56,691 bases of DNA from an uncultured Bacteroidales bacterium (GCA_945836755.1 CAMAMB010000009.1:1-56691), one strand, 5' to 3'; counted from the stretch's first letter, positions 17,584 through 27,066 are shown. Notes: a model not told the origin generated them from the letters alone. Numbers and translations: made by a program.

Positions 17584-18528
17584 ATGAAAAAGTTCCTTCA
17601 CGTAGTGCCGGCCGCGATTGCATTGCTCGCCGTGGCCGCCCTGACCTGGGGCTGTGCCCCGACCAATAAGACTGCTGCCGAGCCGCTTACTCCCAGCCAG
17701 CAGGAGGCCGCCGACCACGCCCGCGCGGTCGTAGCCCACTTGTCGCCTTTCGCCGCCGACACTCTGCTCGCCACCGGGGGCACCATCCTGCAAGAGAGCC
17801 AGACCTACGGCCTCCGCCCCGAGGCTGAACGCAAGCTCAGCTTCACCTACCATATATGCCTGCCCGACGGCGAGGCCCTCAGCGCAGCCGTCTGCAGCCT
17901 GGGCGCAAACATGCTGCAACAGCACGCCGACGCCACCACATGCCGCTCGGCCGAAGCCCTCAAGGACCTCACCGAAAAGCGCTGGCAGGCGCTCAAACAG
18001 GAATATACCGACGACATGGCCGAGATGGACGAGCCCCTCGCTTACAGCTTTGCCACCACCATCGTGCCCATCGGCCACTTCGGCGGCAAGGAGGGCATGA
18101 CCACCTTCCTGCTGGCCGACGAGACGTATACGGGCGGCGCCCACGGCATGACCAATGCCTTCTGCCTCACCCTCAGCGACGAGAGCGGCAAGCTGCTCGG
18201 CCTGACCGACATCTTCATCGCCGACGGCCTGCCGAAGGTGTTCGACCTCGTGGCCAAGCGGCTGAGCGAAAGGGCCGCAGGGCGCGTGGACGAGACGATG
18301 TGGCCGCCCGTGGCCGAGCTGGCCGACCACGACGCCGAGGCCTACTTGGCCAAGATTGGCGGCTCGGAGGCGTATCAAGGCAAATGGTATCCGCGGCCGG
18401 CACTCACCCCCGAGGGAGTGCTCTTCAGCTACCAGCAATACGAGAAAGACTGCTACGCCGCCGGCATCGTACAGGTGCTCCTGCCCTACACCGAGCTCGA
18501 AGGTCTGCTGAAGGTCAGCGTGAAGTAG
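17584..18528 (+). CDS. DUF3298/DUF4163-type lipoprotein (RsiV-like fold)
   Basis: A 314-residue lipoprotein with lipobox TWGCAPT near residue 24. The second half carries the DUF3298 signature: YTGGAHGMTNAFCLTLSDESGK, a LTDIFIADG segment and a closing LLPYTELEGLL (written in pieces). This fold occurs in the B. subtilis anti-sigma factor RsiV and in many Bacteroidetes envelope lipoproteins of unknown role. No sigma-factor gene is adjacent, so a regulatory role is not supported here. It precedes the TSUP transporter gene by 141 bp. Confidence 0.85.
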   Translation: MKKFLHVVPAAIALLAVAALTWGCAPTNKTAAEPLTPSQQEAADHARAVVAHLSPFAADTLLATGGTILQESQTYGLRPEAERKLSFTYHICLPDGEALSAAVCSLGANMLQQHADATTCRSAEALKDLTEKRWQALKQEYTDDMAEMDEPLAYSFATTIVPIGHFGGKEGMTTFLLADETYTGGAHGMTNAFCLTLSDESGKLLGLTDIFIADGLPKVFDLVAKRLSERAAGRVDETMWPPVAELADHDAEAYLAKIGGSEAYQGKWYPRPALTPEGVLFSYQQYEKDCYAAGIVQVLLPYTELEGLLKVSVK

Positions 18529-18669
18529 CGCGACAGCGGGCGCCGCGCCACGATGGGTGCAGCCCGCCCTCCCTGCCATGCAGGTTCCGCGCCCAGAGGG
18601 GCAGAAGCCCCGCCCCGCGGCCGCCGGCTGACGGCGCCGCATTCCCCGATTAATCCCCGCATTCTCCCC

Positions 18670-19506
18670 ATGACAATCCTGATTTTCACCCTTGTGCTCC
18701 TGCTCTCCGCCTATTGCGCGGGCCTTCTCGGCTCGCTCACGGGACTGGGCGGCGGCGTGGTCATCATCCCCGTGCTGACGCTCGGCTTCGGCATCGACTT
18801 CCACTACGCCATCGGCGCCGCACTGGTGTCAAGCATAGCCACTTCGAGCGGCTCGGGCAGTGCCTACGTCAAGGAAGGCATGACCAACGTGCGTCTCGGC
18901 ATGTTCTTAGAGATAGCCACCTCCATCGGCGCCGTATGTGGAGCTGCCGTGGCCATTTACCTGAACAACAACATCATAGCCGTGATTTACGGCTGCGTAC
19001 TCCTGCTCACCGCCGCCATGCAGCAGCGCCGCAAGAGCGACCACGACGGGGTGCGCGGCTCGTCGCTCGCCCGCAGGCTGAAGCTCTACGGCACCTTCCC
19101 ACAGAAGGACGGCAGCCTCAAAGCCTATGAGCTGCACCACGTGGGCGGCGGCTTCAGCGTGATGTACGTGGCCGGCGTACTCAGCGGCATTCTCGGCATA
19201 GGCTCCGGCGTGCTGAAAGTGCTGGCCATGGATGCCCTCATGAAAGTGCCCTTCAAGGTGAGCACCACGACGTCCAACTTCATGATGGGGGTCACCGCCT
19301 GCGCCTCTGCCGTGATTTACGTGCAGCGCGGCATCATCGAGCCGGGCCTTGCCTGCCCTGTGCTCATCGGCGTGCTGCTCGGCGCACTGACGGGGGCCCG
19401 TCTGCTGAAGAAGATGGACGTCAGAGTGTTGCGCCAGATATTCTGCGTGGCCATCACCCTCGTCGCCCTCAACATGATATGGCAGGGCCTGGCCGGCAGC
19501 TACTGA
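18670..19506 (+). CDS. TSUP (TauE/SafE) family membrane transporter
   Basis: A 278-residue inner-membrane protein with about eight hydrophobic segments and the duplicated TSUP pattern: GLLGSLTGLGGGVVIIPVLTL in the first half and GVLSGILGIGSGVLKVLAMD in the second (both shown only in part of the repeat). The family exports or imports sulfite, sulfoacetate and related anions. The start at 18670 (MTILIFTLVL) puts the first helix at the N terminus; an upstream frame from 18553 lacks helix character. The DUF1634 gene that follows and the nearby metY favour a sulfur-compound role, but the substrate is not proven. Confidence 0.9.
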   Translation: MTILIFTLVLLLSAYCAGLLGSLTGLGGGVVIIPVLTLGFGIDFHYAIGAALVSSIATSSGSGSAYVKEGMTNVRLGMFLEIATSIGAVCGAAVAIYLNNNIIAVIYGCVLLLTAAMQQRRKSDHDGVRGSSLARRLKLYGTFPQKDGSLKAYELHHVGGGFSVMYVAGVLSGILGIGSGVLKVLAMDALMKVPFKVSTTTSNFMMGVTACASAVIYVQRGIIEPGLACPVLIGVLLGALTGARLLKKMDVRVLRQIFCVAITLVALNMIWQGLAGSY

Positions 19507-19529
19507 TCCACTCTCAACGATATACCTCC

Positions 19530-19913
19530 ATGATACCCATCCGCATACTTATAGCCGGCACGCTACGCATAGGCGTGGCCACGGCCTGCATCATCGCCAC
19601 GGTGGGCGGCGTGCTCTACCTCCTGGCCCACGGCAGCGAGCCCTTCGACATAGCGCGCTACCTCCACTTCAGCTACACCGAGCCCCACGACCCCGCCTTC
19701 ACCACACTCGGCGGTATACTCTCCGGCTTCTGCTCCTTCACTGCCGTGGGGTGGATACAGACGGGCGTGCTCGTGCTGCTGCTCACCCCGGTGCTGCGCG
19801 TGCTCATCAGCCTCTTCGACTTCTTGCGCGAGCGCGACTGGCTCTATGCCGCCATCTGCGCCATCGTGCTCGCCGTCATCATCAGCAACTCACTCGAAGG
19901 GGCACTGATGTAG
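19530..19913 (+). CDS. DUF1634 small membrane protein
   Basis: A 127-residue protein with three hydrophobic helices (about residues 10-32, 65-90 and 100-122). DUF1634 genes commonly follow TSUP transporter genes, here after 23 bp, so the product is probably an accessory subunit. The start at 19530 (MIPIRILIAGTLR) is preferred to the in-frame ATG at 19479, which lies inside the TSUP gene. Confidence 0.8.
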   Translation: MIPIRILIAGTLRIGVATACIIATVGGVLYLLAHGSEPFDIARYLHFSYTEPHDPAFTTLGGILSGFCSFTAVGWIQTGVLVLLLTPVLRVLISLFDFLRERDWLYAAICAIVLAVIISNSLEGALM

Positions 19914-19932
19914 CCCTCCGCCACATACACTG

Positions 19933-19979
19933 CCGCGCTGCGTGAGCCCTCTGTCTGGGAATGCTCACGCAGCGCGGTC
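19933..19979 (+). terminator. Terminator after the TSUP-DUF1634 genes
   Basis: Perfect 15-bp stem CCGCGCTGCGTGAGC / GCTCACGCAGCGCGG with a 15-nt loop, followed by TCGTTT, 19 bp after the stop. Confidence 0.85.
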
Positions 19980-20154
19980 GTTTACGTTTGCCCCGGCCTG
20001 CGCCCGCGGCTCGGCCTCACGACAGGACGGACCGATCGGGCGGAGGCGGCATAGGGGGACGGCGTCGTCACTTGCACATATACTCCTCTCGCCGGCGTGC
20101 GCCGGGCGGTGCGATCCGCAGCGCGGGATGAGGGCCGTGCTTCCGGGATTGCCC

Positions 20155-20362
20155 ACATGTACATGCCGTTTTATCTACACGTACATGCCTCTAAAACTAC
20201 ATGTACATCTAAGATTTTCTACATGTACATGCCGTTCGACCTACATGTAGATGCCGTTTTATCTACACGTACATGCCTCTAAAACTACATGTACATCTAA
20301 GATTTTCTACATGTACATGCCGTTCGACCTTGATGTACATGCCGTTAAACCTACCTGTACAT
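20155..20362. repeat. 22-bp repeat array B (10 units, 88-bp higher-order repeat)
   Basis: The core ACATGTACAT, or a one- to two-base variant, recurs every 22 bp from 20155 to 20353. The variable 12-mers come in the order GCCGTTTTATCT, GCCTCTAAAACT, CTAAGATTTTCT, GCCGTTCGACCT. That four-unit block (88 bp) is repeated, including the ACACGTACAT core variant at 20177 and 20265, which shows block duplication. Confidence 0.92.
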
Positions 20363-20410
20363 CAAGGGCTCAGCTACCCGTTCGTTGCGCCTGGTGCATC
20401 TATAAAAGGG

Positions 20411-20447
20411 GAGGCTGCGCCGTAACACAGAGATTACGACACAGCCT
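20411..20447 (-). terminator. Terminator of the CapD-like gene
   Basis: GAGGCTG...CAGCCTC with an inner CGTAA/TTACG continuation. On the minus strand the stem is followed by CCCCTTTTATA. It lies 35 bp after the stop at 20482. Confidence 0.75.
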
Positions 20448-20481
20448 CTTAGGGTTTGCCACTTGCAGGAAAGAGGCGGGC

Positions 20482-22449
20482 TTAATGCTTGTCGAGCACC
20501 TCGTACCGCGAGTGCTTGCTGAGGTATTCGGGCACGATGGCCTTCATCTGGGCCACGGTGGCCATGTCGTCGTATCGGGCTGCTATCTGCTGCAGCTCCG
20601 TCACGTCGCGAAGGGCTTCCTCGTACTCGTAGTTGCGTACCATGGCTATGCGTATCTTCTTGTGGAACGAAGGCTTAGTACCCTCGTTGACGCTGAGCAC
20701 TTCTTCGTAGAGCTTCTCGCCTTCGCGCAGGCCCGTGTACTTGATTTCGACGCCCTTTGCCCCACTGAGCATAATCATGCGCTTAGCGAGGTCGGCAATG
20801 CGGACGGGCTCGCCCATGTCGAACACGAAGATTTCGCCTCCGCTGCCGTGTGTGCCGGCTTCGAGCACGAGCTTACAGGCTTCGGGGATGAGCATGAAGA
20901 AGCGGATGATGTTGGGGTCGGTGACGGTAAGGGGGCCGCCGGCTGCCAGCTGCTTGCGGAAGAGGGGTATGACGGAGCCGTTGGAGCCGAGCACGTTGCC
21001 GAAGCGGGTGGTGACGAACTGGGTGACGCCTTTGACCTTGCCGTCCTTGATGGCCTTGTCGAGGCTCTGGACGTAAATCTCGCAGATGCGCTTGGAGCAG
21101 CCCATGACGTTGGTGGGGTTGACGGCCTTGTCGGTGCTGATCATGACGAACTTCTTGACGCCGTACTTGACGCTGAGGTCGGCTATGACCTTTGTACCCC
21201 AGACGTTGTTCTGGACGCTCTCACTCGGGTTGTCCTCCATCATGGGTACGTGTTTGTAGGCCGCTGCATGGAAGACGTACTCGGGCTGGAACTTTGAGAA
21301 GATTTCTTCCATACGGTCCTCCTTGCAGATGGAGGTTACGACGGTGTGTGCCTTGATGTCGGGATAGCGGTTCTTCATCATGAGGCGTATGTCGTGCTGG
21401 GGTGTCTCTGCCTGGTCTATGAGCATCATCTCGGCGGGGGCGAAGGATGCTATCTGGCGCACCATCTCTGAGCCTATGGAGCCTGCCGAACCTGTGACGA
21501 GCACCTTGCGGCCTTTGAGCAGGGCTCCGACCTTGTCGAGGTCTACCTCGATTTCGTCGCGGGGCAGGAGGTCTTCAATTCTGACCTCGCGCAGTGTGAC
21601 GGACTCCTTGGGGTTTTTGTGCTCGTTCCATTCCTGCACGTTTTGGGCGATGTAGATTTTCACTCCCTCGGCCATGAAGAGGTCTTGGAGGGCTCTGTTT
21701 TTCAGGAACGAGCTGTGCTTGATGGGGCTGACGAGGAAAGCCTTGATGTGGTTGCGGCGTATGACTTCTGTGAGGTCTTCGTGGATGGAGTAGATGCGTT
21801 TGCCCATGAGCCTGTCGGTATAGTGCTCCTGGCTTTCACCGACGTAGCCTTTGATGAGAAACTTGACGGGCTTGCTGTTGGCAGCGTCGTTGGTGATGGC
21901 GACGGCTCCGGCGTGGGTGCCGAATATGAGGGCATTGCTGGCAGTGGTGCTCACCATGGCTCTCTCGAAGAGCAGTTTGGTGACAATGCGCAGGCCTGTG
22001 AGCAACAGCAACGTGAAGATGTAGATGGCTATGGTCATTCGCCCTGTAATGGGGTAGAAGACGTTGTCGAGCTTGAAGACACTGATAAGCTCGTTGAAGA
22101 CGAGGGCCAGACCCAAGGAGGTGGCGCTGGCATAGGCCACTCGCAACAGGTCGACGAACTGGGAATAGCGTATGAAGCCTGCGTAGGTGTGGAAAATGCG
22201 GAAGCCGATGAGGTTGAACAGGGCCAGCATTCCCAGGGTATGTAGAAGCTCGATGCGACACTCTACCAGATGGTCTAAAGGATGGCGCAGGAGGAGCATA
22301 AGCATTCCGCCCAGGAGGCAAAGCACGAGGTCGAGAATGACGATGCACCAATAAGGCAGGGCATCGCGTCCGAAATACCAGTTAAATAGACGTGTGAATG
22401 GTCTCATAGAAGGCATGTGGTTTTTTCGTACTGATATGAATACTCTCAA
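20482..22449 (-). CDS. Membrane nucleotide-sugar 4,6-dehydratase (CapD/WbpM/FlaA1 family)
   Basis: A 655-residue enzyme of surface polysaccharide synthesis. Four hydrophobic helices (about residues 30-180) precede a CoA-binding-like domain (about 185-290) and a C-terminal extended SDR domain. The NAD motif is VTGSAGSIGSE, the WbpM/FlaA1-type active site is STDKAVNPTNVMG, where Lys replaces the usual SDR Tyr, and HAAAYKHVPMMEDNP is characteristic. These enzymes make UDP-4-keto-6-deoxy sugars from UDP-GlcNAc. In-frame starts exist at 22449 and 22407 (MRPFTRLFNWYFG); the second fits homologues better. The next gene upstream on the same strand is a nucleotide-sugar dehydrogenase, but no glycosyltransferases are nearby. 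Confidence 0.92.
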   Translation of the reverse strand: MRVFISVRKNHMPSMRPFTRLFNWYFGRDALPYWCIVILDLVLCLLGGMLMLLLRHPLDHLVECRIELLHTLGMLALFNLIGFRIFHTYAGFIRYSQFVDLLRVAYASATSLGLALVFNELISVFKLDNVFYPITGRMTIAIYIFTLLLLTGLRIVTKLLFERAMVSTTASNALIFGTHAGAVAITNDAANSKPVKFLIKGYVGESQEHYTDRLMGKRIYSIHEDLTEVIRRNHIKAFLVSPIKHSSFLKNRALQDLFMAEGVKIYIAQNVQEWNEHKNPKESVTLREVRIEDLLPRDEIEVDLDKVGALLKGRKVLVTGSAGSIGSEMVRQIASFAPAEMMLIDQAETPQHDIRLMMKNRYPDIKAHTVVTSICKEDRMEEIFSKFQPEYVFHAAAYKHVPMMEDNPSESVQNNVWGTKVIADLSVKYGVKKFVMISTDKAVNPTNVMGCSKRICEIYVQSLDKAIKDGKVKGVTQFVTTRFGNVLGSNGSVIPLFRKQLAAGGPLTVTDPNIIRFFMLIPEACKLVLEAGTHGSGGEIFVFDMGEPVRIADLAKRMIMLSGAKGVEIKYTGLREGEKLYEEVLSVNEGTKPSFHKKIRIAMVRNYEYEEALRDVTELQQIAARYDDMATVAQMKAIVPEYLSKHSRYEVLDKH

Positions 22450-22555
22450 TAAAGCTTGTCACAAGGCCGCTGCACTCGAGCGGCAGGTGAAGGGGCTTGG
22501 TTCTGTGAAAATGCGTCAGACAGAACGCGCTGCCGCATGTAGAATTTATTCGCTA

Positions 22556-22563
22556 CAAATGTA
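22556..22563 (-). promoter_or_regulatory. Possible -7 element for the CapD-like gene
   Basis: Minus strand TACATTTG, about 100-150 nt before the start codon. No well-spaced TTTG lies upstream. Confidence 0.4.
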
Positions 22564-22727
22564 CAAAAATTTGTCAATATCGCAGGGGTAATTTTCCCGT
22601 TTTTGATTTTGTTTTAATCATATTGGCGTCATTTCGTAGGTGAGCATCGCTATTTTGGTGCTTATCCCTGCACGCCGTGTCGCGCTTTCCGCTTCCGCCA
22701 CAAGCAGCCTCACAATGAGGAAAAACC

Positions 22728-22840
22728 GGCTCATCGCCCGCGGCCTGCGTCTGAGAGTGAGGCTGACAGGGCTCGTCGCCCGAGGCCTACGTCTGAGAGT
22801 GAGGCTGACAGGGCTCGTCGCCCGCGGCCTGCGCCGGAAG
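22728..22840. repeat. 42-bp tandem repeat, 2.7 copies
   Basis: GGCTCrTCGCCCGmGGCCT begins at 22728, 22770 and 22812, with CTGAGAGTGAGGCTGACAG filling the unit. It lies 26 bp from the end of the nucleotide-sugar dehydrogenase gene, in noncoding sequence. Confidence 0.85.
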
Positions 22841-22866
22841 CGAGGGGAGCGGGACGAGGCGACGCG

Positions 22867-24186
22867 TCAGTCGCGGCGGAAGATGTCGCGGGTATAGACC
22901 TTTTCCTCGACGTCGGAGAGGCAGTCGTCGAAGCGGTTGGCAATGATGGCGCTGCTCTGTGCCTTGAAGGCTTCGAGGTTGTTGACCACTCGGCTGCCGA
23001 AGAAGGATGTGCCGTCGGGCAGTGTAGGCTCGTAGATGATGACCTCAGCGCCCTTGCCCTTGACTCGCTTCATGATGCCCTGTATGGCCGACTGGCGGAA
23101 GTTGTCTGAATTTGATTTCATGGTGAGCCTATAGACGCCGATGACGCATGGCTTCTCGCTGGCGGCGCTCCACTGGGCGTCTCCGGTATAGTAGCCGGCC
23201 TTGCGGAGCACTGCGTTGGCGATGTAGTCCTTTCGCGTCCGATTACTCTCCACGATGGCCGACATCATGTTCTGTGGCACGTCTTGGTAGTTGGCCAGCA
23301 GTTGTTTTGTATCCTTGGGCAGGCAGTAGCCGCCGTAGCCGAAGGAGGGGTTGTTGTAGTGGGAGCCGATGCGGGGATCAAGGCCCACGCCCTCGATAAT
23401 AGCGCGAGAGTCAAGGCCCTTCATCTCGGCGTAGGTGTCAAGCTCGTTGAAGTAGCTCACACGGAGGGCGAGGTAAGTATTGGCAAAGAGCTTGACGGCC
23501 TCTGCCTCCTTCATACCCATGAAGAGGGTGTCGATGCCCGGCTTGAGCGCGCCCTCCTGCAGCAGTGCGGCGAAGGTCTGCGCGGCTTCCTTGAGGCGCT
23601 CCGTGTCGGTAACGGAGACGATAGCCTCATTCTCGGCCTGCAGCTCGGGCAGGTCGATGAGCTTGGGATAACCCACGATGATGCGGCTGGGATAGAGATT
23701 GTCGTACAGCGCCTTACTCTCGCGCAGAAACTCCGGCGAGAAGAGGAGGTTGAACTGCTTGACGCCGCGATGGGCATACTTCAGATAGAGGCTGCGGGTA
23801 TATCCCACGGGGATGGTGCTCTTGATGACCATCACGGCCTGCGGGTTGACTTCGAGCACGAGGTCTACCACTTCTTCCACCTTGGACGTGTCGAAGTAAT
23901 TCTTCTGGGGGTCGTAGTTGGTGGGTGCGGCGATGACCACAAAGTCTGCGTCGGCGTAGGCCTTGCGACCGTCGAGAGTGGCTTCGAGATGCAGTTCCTT
24001 TTCGGCGAAGAACTTTTCGATGTACTCGTCCTGTATCGGAGAGATGCGCCGGTTGATTTTGTCCACCTTCTCGGGCATTACATCGACGAGGCTGACCGGG
24101 TGGTGCTGCGCCAGAAGCGTGCCGATGCTCAGACCGACGTATCCTGCGCCCGCCACAGCTATTTTGATTTGACTTAAATCCTTCAT
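22867..24186 (-). CDS. ugd: UDP-glucose/GDP-mannose dehydrogenase family enzyme (UDP-glucose 6-dehydrogenase type)
   Basis: A 439-residue NAD-dependent enzyme that oxidises a nucleotide-sugar C6 alcohol to the acid. The Rossmann motif is [16 protein letters not shown] at residues 10-25; [15 protein letters not shown] and [14 protein letters not shown] are family blocks; the catalytic cysteine lies in [15 protein letters not shown]. The residue pattern (SPEFLREGxA-like and the short C-terminal domain) favours UDP-glucose dehydrogenase, but UDP-GlcNAc or UDP-ManNAc dehydrogenase is not excluded. The start at 24186 ([11 protein letters not shown]) is chosen because the upstream in-frame residues are not protein-like. 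Confidence 0.9.
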   Translation of the reverse strand: MKDLSQIKIAVAGAGYVGLSIGTLLAQHHPVSLVDVMPEKVDKINRRISPIQDEYIEKFFAEKELHLEATLDGRKAYADADFVVIAAPTNYDPQKNYFDTSKVEEVVDLVLEVNPQAVMVIKSTIPVGYTRSLYLKYAHRGVKQFNLLFSPEFLRESKALYDNLYPSRIIVGYPKLIDLPELQAENEAIVSVTDTERLKEAAQTFAALLQEGALKPGIDTLFMGMKEAEAVKLFANTYLALRVSYFNELDTYAEMKGLDSRAIIEGVGLDPRIGSHYNNPSFGYGGYCLPKDTKQLLANYQDVPQNMMSAIVESNRTRKDYIANAVLRKAGYYTGDAQWSAASEKPCVIGVYRLTMKSNSDNFRQSAIQGIMKRVKGKGAEVIIYEPTLPDGTSFFGSRVVNNLEAFKAQSSAIIANRFDDCLSDVEEKVYTRDIFRRD

Positions 24187-24614
24187 AGAAAAACCGTTAT
24201 ATCTCACGATGACGCCCCGCAAGTGGGCCGAGGGACGCCAAACGCTCTCTATATAGGGGTGAATGGGCGACGCTCTGCCGCAGGAGCAGGAAGCCGTGGC
24301 CCTCCTGCTCCTTATGCCTCGCAAAAATAGGCAAATTTTTTTTGAGAGCTATCAAAGTCTGCTAAATATATTTTCAGCCTCACCCTCGAAGTCTCCCGTT
24401 GCGCGGACAATGTTCGCAGAGGGCTTTTAGCTGCTGCCGGAGTGAGTTTGGCAGCAAACGCGCGGTCATCTCGCAGTTTTTTGATAAGTTTGCCGCGCGG
24501 AAAGATGGCCTCATCCTGCACGATGGGCCTGCGGCAAGGCAGAGCCGCCCACCTACACGGCCACCAAGGACACCACCTTCCGGCAGCGAAATCCCTCACC
24601 CCATCACACTACTT
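24187..24614. other. Divergent intergenic region, ugd / DUF lipoprotein
   Basis: A possible ugd -7 element (minus strand TATTTTTG, 24329-24322) with CAAA/TTTG at 24353-24356 lies at a slightly long 23-nt spacing. No convincing plus-strand promoter was seen for the lipoprotein gene at 24615. The in-frame ORF extension from 24399 has no signal-peptide or protein-family character. Nothing else was recognised. Confidence 0.4.
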
Positions 24615-25481
24615 ATGTCGAAGTTTACCACACCCACGACCATACGCCCGGCCCGCTCCTTACGCAGTCTGCTGACCTTGGCGTGCACTATCATGTTAGG
24701 CCTCACCGCCTGCAGCGATGACGACGCCCCCGAAGCCATCAAGCCCACCCTGCCGGCTCCCGAGGGAATGAACGTCAGGACCATCTCATACGTAGGCGCC
24801 TTCACCGACTGCTACGACTGGACATTCAGCTATAACTCCGGGCGAATGCTCAACGCCACCAGCGTGCTTCACCAAGCAGGCTCGGAGAGCGACAACGGCC
24901 TCACTACCAAGTTCTCGCTCTCTTACAACGACAAGGGCGTCAGTCTCAAAAACACCACCAAGGGCGTCAGCTTCCCCACCCAGCTCAACAGCCTCTTCCA
25001 CATAGAGAAAATGACAGAGGGAGAGGATGTCTACACCTTCAACTACACCGACGGCCTCCTCTCCTCCTGGCGCAAAAAAGTGGTAAAGACCAGCTCCATG
25101 GGCGGGACTACCACCATGGAGACCAAGGGCGAGATTACCTACGACACCAACGGCGACCTGAAAAAGGTGGTCTACACCGCCGAACAAGGCCAACAGACCA
25201 TCGTGCTCTTCACCCTCTCTGACAAAGAGAACATCTGCGGCCTGCTGCCGCCATTTGCCACCAAGGAGCTCGGCTGCGCAGGCTTTGAGTACCTCTACTA
25301 CGCCGGTCTCCTGGGCAGACCCACCGCCCACCTCGTCGAACGCATCGAGTTTGTCTATCCCGACGACGAAGAAGCCGGCCAGACCGTCACCCTCAGCTAT
25401 AACATGAAGGGCGGTAAAGTCCAGCTATGCAATTTCGTAACCTCCAACGGTCAGCCAGGCACCGTGCTCTACACCTACTAA
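24615..25481 (+). CDS. Lipoprotein, DUF4595-like
   Basis: A 288-residue lipoprotein with basic N region, hydrophobic core and lipobox LGLTACSDDD near residue 33, whose acidic tail suggests surface export. The body is a run of beta-strand repeats of the form FSLSYNDKGV, YTFNYTDGLLSSWRKK, EITYDTNGDLKKVVYT, resembling DUF4595 proteins. The start at 24615 (MSKFTTP) gives a normal signal peptide. The OmpH-like gene begins 3 bp after its stop, so the two are probably translated from one message. Function unknown. Confidence 0.75.
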   Translation: MSKFTTPTTIRPARSLRSLLTLACTIMLGLTACSDDDAPEAIKPTLPAPEGMNVRTISYVGAFTDCYDWTFSYNSGRMLNATSVLHQAGSESDNGLTTKFSLSYNDKGVSLKNTTKGVSFPTQLNSLFHIEKMTEGEDVYTFNYTDGLLSSWRKKVVKTSSMGGTTTMETKGEITYDTNGDLKKVVYTAEQGQQTIVLFTLSDKENICGLLPPFATKELGCAGFEYLYYAGLLGRPTAHLVERIEFVYPDDEEAGQTVTLSYNMKGGKVQLCNFVTSNGQPGTVLYTY

Positions 25482-25484
25482 ACG

Positions 25485-26000
25485 ATGAAACGCATCCTCT
25501 CCTTGTTGCTCCTCGCCCTAACCCTCTCGGCCGCCACGGCCTCCGCACAGGGCACGTTCAGCTTCGGCTACATCCACTACGACTCGCTCCTCCATGCCAT
25601 GCCCGAGTATGCGGCTGCCCAGGCCCAACTGGCCCAACTCAGACAGCAGTACGAGAAAGAGGCCACCTACAACGAGAAGAACTTCAAGCGCCTCTTTGCC
25701 GACTTCCTGCAAGGACAGAAAGACTTCCCACAAAACATTCTGCTGAAGCGACAGCGCGACCTGCAGGTGGCCATGGAGCGCAGCCTTGCATACCGCCAAG
25801 AGGCCGACAGCCTGCTGAGAGAGGCCGAGCTTGAGATGATCAATCCCCTGCGTCAGCGCCTCGACGCGGCTATCCGTGACGTAGGCACAGAGCAGGGCTA
25901 TCACTTCATCCTTAATCTCGACCACAACGCCTGCCCTTTCATCAACCCCGCCGCCGGACAGGACGCCACCCCCTTCGTTCGCGAGAAACTGGCCCAATAG
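25485..26000 (+). CDS. OmpH/Skp-family periplasmic chaperone
   Basis: A 171-residue secreted protein: signal peptide (residues 1-22, ending ATASAQ), FGYIHYDSLLHAMPEY (Skp start), a charged coiled-coil arm (about residues 40-120), and a closing FILNLDHNACPFINPAAGQDAT (in part) that matches the Skp tail, where YVLN...PF...G.DIT is typical. Skp/OmpH proteins carry unfolded outer-membrane proteins across the periplasm. In Bacteroidetes, ompH genes often precede murI, as here (48-bp gap). Confidence 0.88.
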   Translation: MKRILSLLLLALTLSAATASAQGTFSFGYIHYDSLLHAMPEYAAAQAQLAQLRQQYEKEATYNEKNFKRLFADFLQGQKDFPQNILLKRQRDLQVAMERSLAYRQEADSLLREAELEMINPLRQRLDAAIRDVGTEQGYHFILNLDHNACPFINPAAGQDATPFVREKLAQ

Positions 26001-26048
26001 CCTACCGCCAACCCCTACCCCTTACCCACTAAGCCCACCGCAACGACG

Positions 26049-26864
26049 ATGACACCCATAGGCGTTTTCGACTCAGGATATGGCGGACTGACCATCCTCC
26101 GACAGATGCGTCAGCTACTGCCCCAGTACGACTACCTCTACCTCGGCGACAACGCACGCGCCCCCTACGGCTCCCACTCGTACGAAGTAATCTACAAGTA
26201 CACCCTCGAAGCCGTGGAAGCCCTCTTCGCACGCGGCTGCCGCTTAATCATACTGGCCTGTAACACAGCCTCGGCCAAAGCCCTGCGCACCATCCAGCAA
26301 AACGACCTCCCGCGGCTGGGCGCCGACCGCCGAGTGCTCGGCGTCATACGCCCCACCGTCGAGGCCATCGGTCCACTCACCCGCAGCCGCCACGTGGGCC
26401 TGCTCGCCACTGCCGGCACCGTCAACTCGGGGTCGTACACGCTCGAAATCCACAAGCTGTGGCCTGACATCACGGTCACAGGGCAGGCATGCCCCATGTG
26501 GGTGCCCCTCGTCGAAAACTACGAGTTCGACAGCCCCGGCGCAGACTATTTTGTGAAGAAGCGCATAGAGGGCATCCTGCGCATAGACCCACAGATAGAC
26601 ACCCTCATACTGGGCTGCACCCACTACCCCCTGCTCATGAACAAGATAGTGCGCTACACGCCCCCCGGCGTGCGCATCGTGCCACAGGGCGAATACGTGG
26701 CAGAGAGCCTGAAACGCTACCTCGAAACGCACACCGACATGGACGCCCGGCTCTCCAAGACGGGCACCTGCCGCTACCTCACCACCGAGAGCGCCGGCAA
26801 GTTCCGCGAGAGCGCAGCCCTCTTCATGCACTCCATGGTCGACGTTGAAGCCATCTCCCTCTAA
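26049..26864 (+). CDS. murI: Glutamate racemase
   Basis: A 271-residue cofactor-independent racemase that makes D-glutamate for peptidoglycan. The catalytic pair is visible: Cys in ILACNTASAKAL (about residue 77) and Cys in LILGCTHYPLL (about residue 194). Substrate-binding motifs are GVFDSGYGGLTI and NARAPYGSHS. The length is normal for the family. It ends in its own terminator. Confidence 0.96.
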   Translation: MTPIGVFDSGYGGLTILRQMRQLLPQYDYLYLGDNARAPYGSHSYEVIYKYTLEAVEALFARGCRLIILACNTASAKALRTIQQNDLPRLGADRRVLGVIRPTVEAIGPLTRSRHVGLLATAGTVNSGSYTLEIHKLWPDITVTGQACPMWVPLVENYEFDSPGADYFVKKRIEGILRIDPQIDTLILGCTHYPLLMNKIVRYTPPGVRIVPQGEYVAESLKRYLETHTDMDARLSKTGTCRYLTTESAGKFRESAALFMHSMVDVEAISL

Positions 26865-26899
26865 CGGGCCAATCGCCACGACCCGCACAAAGCAACAAT

Positions 26900-26942
26900 C
26901 GGAATGCCTCCCCTTTTCCCACGGGAAGCATTCCGGTTTTTT
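26900..26942 (+). terminator. Terminator of murI
   Basis: CGGAATGC / GCATTCCG stem with a loop that can pair further (CTTTTCCC / GGGAAG), followed by GTTTTTTGG, 35 bp after the stop. Confidence 0.85.
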
Positions 26943-26944
26943 GG

Positions 26945-27066
26945 TACATGTACATCTAAGATTTCCTACATGTACATCTAGTTTTTCCTACATGTACATC
27001 CAGTTTTTTCTACATGTACATCCAGTTTTTTCTACATGTACATCTAAGATTATCTACGCGTGCCCC
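26945..27066. repeat. 22-bp repeat array C (5 units)
   Basis: ACATGTACAT cores every 22 bp from 26945. The variable parts begin CTAAGATT, CTAGTTTT, CCAGTTTT, CCAGTTTT and CTAAGATT, and a sixth degenerate core (ACGCGTGCCC) ends it. The array begins 3 bp after the murI terminator T-run, between convergent murI and metG. Confidence 0.9.

Noticed and set aside
20155-20362. CRISPR array
   Set aside because: Repeats are only about 10-12 bp with 12-bp variable parts, variable parts recur within and between arrays, and no cas genes are in the window.
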